A stretch of 64,000 nucleotides of DNA from Fen-455 sp050012675 (GTDB taxonomy: Bacteria; Actinomycetota; Acidimicrobiia; Acidimicrobiales; Bog-793): positions 60,717 to 124,716 of the forward strand of contig JBEKGS010000003.1 of NCBI GenBank assembly GCA_050012675.1, given 5' to 3'. The notes beneath the pieces are model-generated. The model worked only from the letters and a program-made list of their open reading frames with translations. It was not told the DNA's origin and made no database searches. Position numbers and translations under genes: made by a program. Of the stretch, positions 44,061 to 51,735 are shown piece after piece. Each line of letters begins with the position of its first letter. Positions within the stretch are counted from its first letter, which is position 1.

Positions 44061-45026
44061 TCAGGGGTCGCGCTCGACCTCGTCTGCCTCGCGTTTGATC
44101 ATCATCACGTGTCCCGAAGCGAGCTCTTCGAAGTGGGCGTACTCCACGTGCTCTCTCAGGAATGCGGGAGCTGGCATGTGCCCGGCGCTCAGGCGCGTCT
44201 TGGCAAGTTCGCGCTGGTCGACGAACGACGGGCTGTCGATGATGTCCAGCACTCGCTCCAGGGGCACGACGACGGATATGCCTGTGTTGAGGGGTTCCTG
44301 CGCCCACTCGCCGATCCCGTCAGGGTCGTTTTCCATCGTGGGAAAGAACCCGTGCACAAGGCCCATGAGATAAGTCCTCTTGGTCGTGCCGGCTGGTTCT
44401 GTCGCGTGTCCCAGGTGAGCAGCGCCTTCGCCGTGAGCTGGCAGGAGGTGGACGAAGGCGGGCGAGCCGCTGAGTCCGCCGAGAGAGCGCACTTCGACCA
44501 GATAGGCGGAGTCCTGCCCCGTCAGCAAGGTGATGGGGTCCTCTGGGAAGGCCGCGATGTTGCCCACACGCACGATCGGCAGAACTCTGGACTTGCCCGG
44601 GTGCGAGATCAGCAGTCCTGTTATGAACACGTCCTCACCCGGCGTGACGCTGTGCCGCTTGATGAACTCTGCCGTGGCACCGTGGCGGACCGGGTAGTAG
44701 AGGTAGTCGAAAGTGTGCATGTTCAAGGCGAGCGGGAGCACCGCCACATCCGCGGATTCGTGACATGTCCACTTCTCCGGCGGTATCTCCAGGTGCATGG
44801 AACCTGCGTGCCGAAGGTTGACCCGCAGCCATGTCTTGTCGAAGGGCCCCTCGGCCTTCGCGTCGAGAGGCTGGACGCAGTGCTTGGCGGTCACCACATA
44901 GACAGCCGCCGCATCGTGTAGTCCGAGCGGCTCACCGACGAAGAAGGCCGCGCCCACTCCGCGCAAGTGGCCGCGTTGTCCACCCACGAAGCACACGCAC
45001 TTGCGCAGCTCGTGCGGAACCTGCAC
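44061..45026 (-). CDS. Trypsin-like serine peptidase without signal peptide
   Basis: About 321 residues, not closely recognised, but the triad of a trypsin-fold peptidase is visible: His49 in VTAKHCV, Asp93 in SADVAVLPL and Ser187 in GLSGSPAF, with normal spacing. Other beta-strand segments (VFITGLLISHPG; RTYLMGLVHGFFP) fit a double barrel. There is no leader, so it acts in the cytosol, unlike most relatives. Starts possible at GTG 45026 or TTG 45029; no ribosome-binding site is obvious. The flanking DNA is sparse in genes and the protein stands alone, a pattern seen with accessory defence or stress proteases, though nothing here proves such a role. Confidence 0.68.
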   Translation of the reverse strand: MQVPHELRKCVCFVGGQRGHLRGVGAAFFVGEPLGLHDAAAVYVVTAKHCVQPLDAKAEGPFDKTWLRVNLRHAGSMHLEIPPEKWTCHESADVAVLPLALNMHTFDYLYYPVRHGATAEFIKRHSVTPGEDVFITGLLISHPGKSRVLPIVRVGNIAAFPEDPITLLTGQDSAYLVEVRSLGGLSGSPAFVHLLPAHGEGAAHLGHATEPAGTTKRTYLMGLVHGFFPTMENDPDGIGEWAQEPLNTGISVVVPLERVLDIIDSPSFVDQRELAKTRLSAGHMPAPAFLREHVEYAHFEELASGHVMMIKREADEVERDP

Positions 45027-45479
45027 CAATCAGCAATTATCCCACGTGGAAAGGCGCGAATCCGGTCGCGGCCCGCCAGCCGCGCCCTGCGGATGGGCCT
45101 TTGCCGGGTCCTGACATAGAGAGCCGCGTGGCACGCGCCGGTGGGCTGTTAGGGCTCGACGTTCCTCGTGGATCAACAAGATCCAGGGTGAAGGAGGCGG
45201 TCTGGGCCAAGCTCTCCAGGGTCATTCGGTGCTCTCTCCATTTCACCCGAGAGAGAGGGCGATGTAGACGCCGCTGCATCCACAAGCAGGTAGGACACGA
45301 AGCCAGTCAAGACGGCAACGTCGGGAGCACGCGAAGCGAGTCGGCCAGGACAGAACGGAGAAGGCGAGAACGTCGTCTTGCGCGGCGACCAGCCGGCGGT
45401 TCGCCGTCTGGGATCTTGAGCGCACCGAAGCGCGAATGGCTCGCGGCCACGGCGGAGGCGACAGCCGCGGATTGCGCTG
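45027..45479. other. Gene-free stretch
   Basis: About 450 bases between the trypsin-like gene and the RCC1 fragment. Both strands contain open frames, but they are Arg/Ser-rich shadows with no recognisable pattern or ribosome-binding site. I see no repeat, RNA gene or mobile-element end here. Confidence 0.4.
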
Positions 45480-46136
45480 TCAGGAGTGACTGAAGACGGT
45501 AGTGAACGCCTCTGGACTACTGGCGGAGAAGACGGTCTTGATCTGGAGCGGGCCCGTCGAGGTCGCGTAGGGGTCGTCGGCCTGGAGTCCAGTTCCCGCG
45601 GCGCCGAACGGGTACCCATTGATCAGCGCGCTGGAGAAGACGAGGGTGCCGAAGTTGGGTACCCCAGAGGTCGTCGAGCCAGAAACCACCGGAAAGTCGC
45701 CGGCCGTGATGGCTCCCGTGCCGCCGTCGCCGAGCTGACCGTCTGCGTTATAGCCCCAGGCGAGCACCGCGCCAGTCGAGGTCACCGCCAGGTTGTGCTC
45801 GGCGCCGGCGGCGACCGCGGTCGCCTTCGTGCCCACGGGCAGGCTCACCTTCACCGGCACGTCGCTGTCTGTCGTGCTCCCGTCGCCGAGGTTGCCGTTG
45901 TAGTTCTTGCCCCAGGCGAGCAGCGCGCCGGTGGAGGTCAGCGCCACACTGTGGGCGAAGCCGGCGGCGATCGCGGTCACCTTGGTGCCGCCCGGCAGGC
46001 TCACTTTTACCGGCAGATCGCTGCCATTCGTGGTCCCGTTGCCAAGCTGGCCGGCTATGTTCCAGCCCCAGGCGAACACCGCCCCGGTCGAGGTCAGCGC
46101 CAGGGAGCTCCCGATCGGCCACGGATCATTGACTCA
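45480..46136 (-). pseudogene. RCC1-repeat protein fragment lacking its 5' end
   Basis: The frame codes for RCC1/beta-propeller repeats: VFAWGWNIAGQLGNG, LLAWGKNYNGNLGDG, VLAWGYNADGQLGDG, each followed by a VAAG-(F/A)-H block and an LTSTGA motif. The frame opens at a TGA near 46137-46135, and the first repeat is already under way (GSSLALTSTGAV) with only an internal GTG (46079) as a possible start; no signal peptide is present although relatives are usually exported. It begins 3 bases after the stop codon of the upstream decarboxylase gene. This looks like the 3' end of a larger gene cut off by a rearrangement. The C-terminal 70 residues are a non-repeat domain. Confidence 0.7.
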
Positions 46137-46139
46137 GGT

Positions 46140-47522
46140 CTAACAAGCTCTGATCGCGGCCGAGATGGCGGTGACCGAGCGGTCGACATCGGAATCGTTC
46201 GTTCGCCAGCTCGACACTGAGATGCGCATGAGACGTTGGCCGTGCCAGGTGGTGGCTCCCATCCAGCACTCACCTGAGCGCTGGACCATCTCGATGATCC
46301 GGTCTGTCCGCTCCTTGTCGCCGAAGCTGACGAGAACCTGATTGAGCACGACGTCGTTGGCGATCGCCACCCCGTCGATGTCGCCGAGCTGTTGAGCGAA
46401 GCGGCGCGCCAGGCCACAGCAGCGCTCGACCAGCTCCGCGACGCCGCTGCGCCCGAGCTCGCGCAGTGCAGCCCAGGTGGCGAACCCACGGGCCCGGCGC
46501 GACGACTCGATCACATAGTCACCCGGTGCACGCAGCCCGCCCTCACCCTGGCCGGTCAGGTAGGCGGCCGTGTAGGACATGGCGGCGGCGTGCGCCTCGG
46601 GATGGGCGCAGAAGGCGTAGCCGACGTCATAGGGGACGTTGAGCCACTTGTGGCCGTCTGTCGCCCAGGAGTCGGCGGTCTCAATGCCTTTGGTGAGGTG
46701 ACGGGTGCCCGGATTGGCTGCGGCCCACAGCCCGAAAGCACCGTCGACATGGACCCAGGCCCCGTGCCGGTGAGCTTGTTCGCTCGCCGCGGCGAGATCG
46801 TCGAAGGCGCCGCTGTTCACGTTGCCTGCCTGCAGGCAGACGATGGTCGGGCCCTCAGGACCGCGGGACAGCAGGCGGGCGAGCTCGGCCACATCGATCG
46901 CCCCCTGGGCATCGGTGGCAACCGGCTCGAGCGCTCCGGCACCCAGCCCAAGGAGGCGCAGCGCCCGGTCGATGGTGGCGTGTCGCTCGCCGTTGGCGAC
47001 AACTCGCACCGGCGGACCGCCGAGCAGCCCGTGTTGCTCGACGTCCCAACCCGCCGCTTTCAGCACATGGTGCCGGGCCGCGGCGAGCGAGACCGTGTTG
47101 GCGCCCTGCCCGCCGGTCGTGAAACCGAACGAGGCGCCGGCCGGCAGCCCGAGCAGGTCCTTCAGCCAGCCTCCGGCCACGTCCTCGACCACAGCGGCAC
47201 CGGGTGAGGTGAAGGCGTTGAATGCCGGCTGGTCCCATCCGACGGTCAGGATGTCCGCCGCCGTAGCGGCATCGAGGGCTCCACCGACGACGAAGCCGAA
47301 GTAGCGGGGACCCGTCGTCGCGACGAGGGCGGGCTCGACGGCACCGGCCAGCTCGTCGATCACGACGTCAGGCGCAGTGGGGCTGTCGGGCAACGTACCG
47401 AGAGCGGTCCGTAGGGAATCGAGGTCGACCTCACGGGGGAAGACCGGCCGCTCGGCCACCTTTGCGCGGTAGTCGGCGGTTCGCGCCGCGGTTTTGGTCA
47501 GGAGCTCGGCAAGGGGATCCAT
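46140..47522 (-). CDS. Pyridoxal-dependent amino acid decarboxylase
   Basis: 460-residue group II decarboxylase (aromatic-L-amino-acid/glutamate decarboxylase type). PLP-binding lysine Lys292 in ATDGHKWLNVPYD; substrate/cofactor blocks TTGGQGANTVSLAAARHHVL, HATIDRALRLLGLG and WVHVDGAFGLWAA. Residues GPRYFGFVVGGALD are typical of the actinobacterial branch. Substrate unknown: an aromatic amino acid is usual. Start ATG 47522; longer frames reach 47849 but are Arg-rich and outside the family. A weak AAGAG lies upstream. Confidence 0.87.
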   Translation of the reverse strand: MDPLAELLTKTAARTADYRAKVAERPVFPREVDLDSLRTALGTLPDSPTAPDVVIDELAGAVEPALVATTGPRYFGFVVGGALDAATAADILTVGWDQPAFNAFTSPGAAVVEDVAGGWLKDLLGLPAGASFGFTTGGQGANTVSLAAARHHVLKAAGWDVEQHGLLGGPPVRVVANGERHATIDRALRLLGLGAGALEPVATDAQGAIDVAELARLLSRGPEGPTIVCLQAGNVNSGAFDDLAAASEQAHRHGAWVHVDGAFGLWAAANPGTRHLTKGIETADSWATDGHKWLNVPYDVGYAFCAHPEAHAAAMSYTAAYLTGQGEGGLRAPGDYVIESSRRARGFATWAALRELGRSGVAELVERCCGLARRFAQQLGDIDGVAIANDVVLNQVLVSFGDKERTDRIIEMVQRSGECWMGATTWHGQRLMRISVSSWRTNDSDVDRSVTAISAAIRAC

Positions 47523-47667
47523 CTCTTGATTATCGCCGCTTACCAGTTGTCTCCGCGCAGGCCGGGCAAGCTCGGGGGAACGGGGCCTTCGAAGCCCGGC
47601 TGCCTGACCGCCTGTGAGGAGACAGGCGGGCTGCAAGAAGGTCCGAGGGCTGCAGAGATACGGGCGG

Positions 47668-48780
47668 TTAGCCGAGAGAGTCCGGGTCCACGCCCGTGCC
47701 CCCGGCGGCATGGCTCGCGTACGAGGCCAGTGCGAAGCGCAAGATGTCGACGGCTTCATCGCCGCTCCACAGCATCGGGCCTTCGCCCGTGTGCAGCCAA
47801 CGCAGCCAATGGTGACCCGAGTTCCTGAAGCTGCTGGCCCAGTCGTCATCGAGCGCGTGATACGAGCGCATCTCGCCGTCCAGGTAGACCTCGAGGCTCG
47901 GCTGCTGAATCCCGCGGCTGGTGCACCTGTTGACCCGCGCGTAGCCGCGTCGGCCTGTGATCTCCCAGCGCTCGTCGTTGGTGTAGTAGTCGGAGCGCAG
48001 GTACATGTCGACCGCGAGCGTGATGTCCCAGACCCCGCGGACCCCGTTGTCGTGCTCCCATACGAGCGTCGTGGGCGCGTCGACCTCGATGCCGGGAAAG
48101 ACCTCGGTGGTGCCCACCCACGCCCGCACCTCTTTGACGGGACCGAAGAGCCAGATCGCCGTTGAGAGCTTGTGCCAGCCGTCGTCGAACACGAGAGTGC
48201 CGCGGCCGCGTCGCATCTGCTGGAACTGCCACTCGTAGGTGCTCCCTGGGACGTCCCAGCCTCCGCGGCCGCTTGCCACCATCTTCATGTGGTACCCGCT
48301 GATCTCGCCGAGCTCGCCAGAGGCGACCACTTCTTTGAGCTTCAAGAGCGGCTCGTAGAAGATGTAGTTGTCCATGACGCGAAGCAGCCTGCCGTTGGCC
48401 TCGGCGGCTCGGAGCATGCGCGTCGCTTCGGCGAGGTCATTGCAGATCGGCTTTTGCAGGTTCACATGCCAGCCGTACCCAAGGAGCTCGGCAACGCCGT
48501 CGGCGTGCAACGGGATCGGCAGCAGCACCTCGACGGCGTCGACATCGAGACCGCTCGCCGCCAGCTCAGCCGCCGAAGAAAAAGTTCGGGCCGCCGGAAA
48601 GTCCGCCTGGCGCTCGGTGCGGCGCTCCTCGCTCGGATCGACCAGGGCGACCACCTCGACATCGGGATTGTCAATATAGGCGCGTACATTGAGGTCGTAG
48701 ATGCGTCCGAGACCCACAAAGGCAGCACGGACGGGCCTTTCATAAGGTGTGAAGCCAACGACAGGCCCGTTTCCCAGCAT
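47668..48780 (-). CDS. Gfo/Idh/MocA-family oxidoreductase
   Basis: 370 residues. NAD(P)-binding Rossmann domain (VRAAFVGLGRIYDLNVRAYI), the substrate-domain motif VNLQKPICNDLAEATRM, which contains the catalytic Lys-Pro, and a C-terminal alpha/beta domain (GWHKLSTAIWLFGPVKEV). Members oxidise sugars, inositols or their derivatives. The substrate is unknown; the NLQKPICNDLA spelling is slightly unusual compared with the EKP form. Divergent from the LysE exporter across 63 bases. Confidence 0.82.
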   Translation of the reverse strand: MLGNGPVVGFTPYERPVRAAFVGLGRIYDLNVRAYIDNPDVEVVALVDPSEERRTERQADFPAARTFSSAAELAASGLDVDAVEVLLPIPLHADGVAELLGYGWHVNLQKPICNDLAEATRMLRAAEANGRLLRVMDNYIFYEPLLKLKEVVASGELGEISGYHMKMVASGRGGWDVPGSTYEWQFQQMRRGRGTLVFDDGWHKLSTAIWLFGPVKEVRAWVGTTEVFPGIEVDAPTTLVWEHDNGVRGVWDITLAVDMYLRSDYYTNDERWEITGRRGYARVNRCTSRGIQQPSLEVYLDGEMRSYHALDDDWASSFRNSGHHWLRWLHTGEGPMLWSGDEAVDILRFALASYASHAAGGTGVDPDSLG

Positions 48781-48843
48781 GGCCCAATCCTAAGCGCGGA
48801 CTGCCAAAGCGCCCACTTTGGGGCGGGGAGATAGCGTTGGACA

Positions 48844-49479
48844 ATGCCTGCCACCGGTCACATCGCGGCGTTCGCCCTCACAGCTCTCGTGATAATCGTC
48901 ATCCCCGGCCCGAGCGTCATGTTCATCGTCGGCCGCGCTCTGGCCTACGGGCGAAAAGCCGCCGCGCTCACCGTCGTCGGCAACACCTTCGGCGAGTACA
49001 TCCAAGTCATTGCCGTGGCTTTCGGGGTCGGCGCCGTGGCGGAACGGTCGGTGGCGGTCCTTACCGGTCTCAAGCTGTTCGGCGCTGCCTACCTTGTCTA
49101 TCTGGGTGCGAAGACGATCCGTGATCGGCGGTCACTGCTCGAGATGCTGCAGCCAGGCGTGACTCCGTCGTCGCGCCGCTTCTTGCTGCAGGGCTTCATC
49201 GTCGGGGTCACCAATCCCAAGACGGTCGTCTTTCTCGTGGCCATCCTGCCCCTGTTCGTCGATCGTGCCGACGGGAGCCTGTCGGGTCAGATCTTGGTTC
49301 TCGGCCTGGTGTTCTCCGCCATAGCCCTTCTTTGCGACAATGCCTGGGGTTGGTTCGCCGGCACGGTTCGAGCCTGGTTCGCGAGCTCACCGAGACGCGT
49401 CGAGCTGATAGGTGGCATCGGCGGCTTGGCCATCATGGCTGTCGGTGTTCGCCTTGCCCTCACGGGCCGCAAGGACTAA
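48844..49479 (+). CDS. LysE/RhtB-family amino acid exporter
   Basis: 211 residues, five or six hydrophobic helices. Family blocks: VIPGPSVMFIVGRALAYGRKA near residues 20-40 and the GFIVGVTNPKTVVFLVAILP block near 120. Relatives export basic or hydrophilic amino acids. Substrate unknown. No clear regulator nearby. Confidence 0.83.
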   Translation: MPATGHIAAFALTALVIIVIPGPSVMFIVGRALAYGRKAAALTVVGNTFGEYIQVIAVAFGVGAVAERSVAVLTGLKLFGAAYLVYLGAKTIRDRRSLLEMLQPGVTPSSRRFLLQGFIVGVTNPKTVVFLVAILPLFVDRADGSLSGQILVLGLVFSAIALLCDNAWGWFAGTVRAWFASSPRRVELIGGIGGLAIMAVGVRLALTGRKD

Positions 49480-49553
49480 GACGAGCCGCCTGGCCCGGGA
49501 AATGGGCGAGCCGACTGCGGGATCAAGTCGCTCGCCGGGATCTCTGCGCGTCG

Positions 49554-49760
49554 CTAGTAGCGCTGCGCTCCGAACCTGCCGACGCGCCTCGTCCTCAAGG
49601 CCGCCCGGCGCTTGCGCACCGCCACCAGGACGGCTGCCCTGACCATCGCCATGGCCAGGATGAGGACTCCGATGATCACGTGGTGGCCGAGGATCAGCAC
49701 TGCACCGATGAGCGATCCGATGACCACCATCAGCCACCGAAGCCACCACACGGAGGTCAT
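49554..49760 (-). CDS. Small two-helix membrane protein
   Basis: 68 residues with a long hydrophobic region (WWLRWLMVVIGSLIGAVLIL and HHVIIGVLILAMAMVRAAVL), then a strongly basic tail (RKRRAALRTRR). Two membrane-spanning segments are likely. Convergent with the LysE gene. Supported by ATG, hydrophobic pattern and lack of competing frames; function unknown. Confidence 0.55.
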   Translation of the reverse strand: MTSVWWLRWLMVVIGSLIGAVLILGHHVIIGVLILAMAMVRAAVLVAVRKRRAALRTRRVGRFGAQRY

Positions 49761-49945
49761 TTGTCAATGGTAGGGCACGCCAGGGATCCCCAGAGACGGC
49801 TGGGCATGGCCCCCGTCCCGTGCCCGCTCAGGCGGACCACCTGCTTGCTTGGTTTCGAGGAGGCTTGAGCCTGGCGGCCGCCGCCGGCGAGGCCGGCCCA
49901 CCTGAGGTAGCTCCGAGGTACCCCCACAGCCCTCAGCCCATCGCC

Positions 49946-51592
49946 CTACTGCGGTCTGAGCAGTCGGAGCATTTCTCGCCGCCAGGCCGAGCGAGCCCTG
50001 GCGGCCTCGACGGTTTCGGGGTGCACCAAGCGGTTTATCTTGGGCGCATCGGCGCCCCGGTGGAATGCGAAGGCCCGCGCCTCGATGGCCCGGTCTGCAT
50101 TCGTGTAGTGATCACGCTGGAGCAGGTAGCCGTTCCACGAGGGCACGAGGAAGGTCTCGAAGAACTTGCCGTGTGCGGTCACGTCCTGGAACACGCCCCA
50201 GCGCGTCCCGCCGAGGCGTCGCCGCACGACACGCAACTCGGCCATGGCGACCAAGAAGTCGTCGACGGCCTCGCCGTCGACGCGGTATTCGATGAGTATG
50301 AGCACCGGGCCGTCGTCGGGTCGGACGTGTTCTCCGATGGGTAGCGACGGGCTCGCGACTACCTGCAGCGAGGAGCGGTCCACCACCGGCAGGCGGAAGC
50401 GGGGGATGAGAAGGATGCCCGGGACGAAGGCGCAGGCCGCTATGAGCAGGGTTTCCCGCAGGGGCAGGAAGGTGTCGATCACACCGAAACCGAGGCCGCC
50501 GAGCACGAACGGGCCTTGCAGCACGACGTAGTAGAGCGACAGCGAACGGGTTTGCACCCACTCGGGAGTCACCTGGCGCGCGGCGACGACGAAGGACACT
50601 GGCGCCCAAACCCAACTGGCGCCGTTGACAAGAAGCACGGGCACCGCCGCCCAGCGCGTTGGCCAGATGACCAGCGCGGCGACGGCGAGCGCGCACGCCA
50701 AGGTCGCGACAGCTACGACGGTGTCCAAGTGCAGGCGACCCTGCAGGCGGCCGAACAGGAGGGCCGCGAGCATGGCGCCCACACCGCTGAGTGCCAGAAG
50801 CAGGCCGTAGCCGAAGGCGGAGGTGTGGAGATAGTGCGCCGCGAAGAGGGGGAACAGTGCTCCGAGAGCCACTCCTGGTGTCACGAAAAGAGCTGTGCGG
50901 GCGGCGATGGCTCTCAGGCCCGGCGTGTTCGAGAAGTAACGCCAACCCGAAGATATAGCGCCGAGGAGGCTCTCGGCCGTGGAACCCCCAGGTGTGGACA
51001 GGCGCAGGTCGTTGCGCCCACGCCACAGCACGAGGAACGAGACGAGGGGAATCATGACGGCGGCGCAGAGGGCGAAGAACGCTGTCGTGCCGGCATTCCG
51101 GAGCACAGCCCCCCCGAGCACTGGTCCCACGACTTGGCCTATGTTCCACTGGAAGCTGTCAAGGCTGAGCGCGACGGGGACGACCTCAGGCGGGACGAGC
51201 ATGCCGACCGTCGTCCACCACGAGGGCGACGACGTCCCCCCGGCTATCCCCATGCCCGCGAGCCCTATGAGCAGCGTTGCGGGTGTCAGCAGATGCGACG
51301 ACGACATCACCACGAGGAACGTCACCGATGTGATCAGCAGGACCTTGGCCAGGAGGAGCAGCGCACGGCGGTCGCGCGAGTCCGCCGCGGCACCCGAGAA
51401 CAAGACGGCGCAGATGCCTGCGAACGGGCCCATCGCCGCCGCCAAGGTGACCAGGACCGGCGATGTCGTCAGACGCTCCATTATGTAGCCGCTGACCAGG
51501 GTGATCATCCACACGCCGGCGTTGGAGAACAACGCCGTTCCCTCGAGCCACCGGAATGCCCGGCTTTTCAGCGGGGCGAACAGCTCGGTCAC
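49946..51592 (-). CDS. MFS transporter, EntS/MFS_3-like, with C-terminal monooxygenase-like domain
   Basis: 548 residues, 11-12 membrane helices in the first about 405 residues (FSNAGVWMITLVSGYIMERL; GGTSSPSWWTTVGMLVPPEV; SFQWNIGQVVGPVLGGAVLR) in the style of putative secretion or siderophore exporters. The last about 130 residues are soluble and look like an antibiotic-monooxygenase (ABM)-type barrel (PVLILIEYRVDGEAVDDFLV; RWGVFQDVTAHGKFFETFLV), an arrangement I know from this family. It follows the GH3 gene with 143 bases between, so they could be one unit. GTG start. Substrate unknown. Confidence 0.78.
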   Translation of the reverse strand: MTELFAPLKSRAFRWLEGTALFSNAGVWMITLVSGYIMERLTTSPVLVTLAAAMGPFAGICAVLFSGAAADSRDRRALLLLAKVLLITSVTFLVVMSSSHLLTPATLLIGLAGMGIAGGTSSPSWWTTVGMLVPPEVVPVALSLDSFQWNIGQVVGPVLGGAVLRNAGTTAFFALCAAVMIPLVSFLVLWRGRNDLRLSTPGGSTAESLLGAISSGWRYFSNTPGLRAIAARTALFVTPGVALGALFPLFAAHYLHTSAFGYGLLLALSGVGAMLAALLFGRLQGRLHLDTVVAVATLACALAVAALVIWPTRWAAVPVLLVNGASWVWAPVSFVVAARQVTPEWVQTRSLSLYYVVLQGPFVLGGLGFGVIDTFLPLRETLLIAACAFVPGILLIPRFRLPVVDRSSLQVVASPSLPIGEHVRPDDGPVLILIEYRVDGEAVDDFLVAMAELRVVRRRLGGTRWGVFQDVTAHGKFFETFLVPSWNGYLLQRDHYTNADRAIEARAFAFHRGADAPKINRLVHPETVEAARARSAWRREMLRLLRPQ

Positions 51593-51735
51593 CTAACCGC
51601 CGAACTGACTCGGGCTGCTGCTTGCGGCCTCGGACCGCGTCTCAGAGAGGCCGGTTGCCCGGCGGCCGGTTCTGGCTCTCCCGGTTGGCGGCACAGGCGC
51701 CCTCGAAGCTCGCCCGAGGGAACCTCGCCGCGGCC

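Noticed and set aside
44831..45493. 220-residue plus-strand open frame over the trypsin-like gene start and the following gap
   Set aside because: Arg/Ser-rich shadow, antisense to the protease gene at its beginning.
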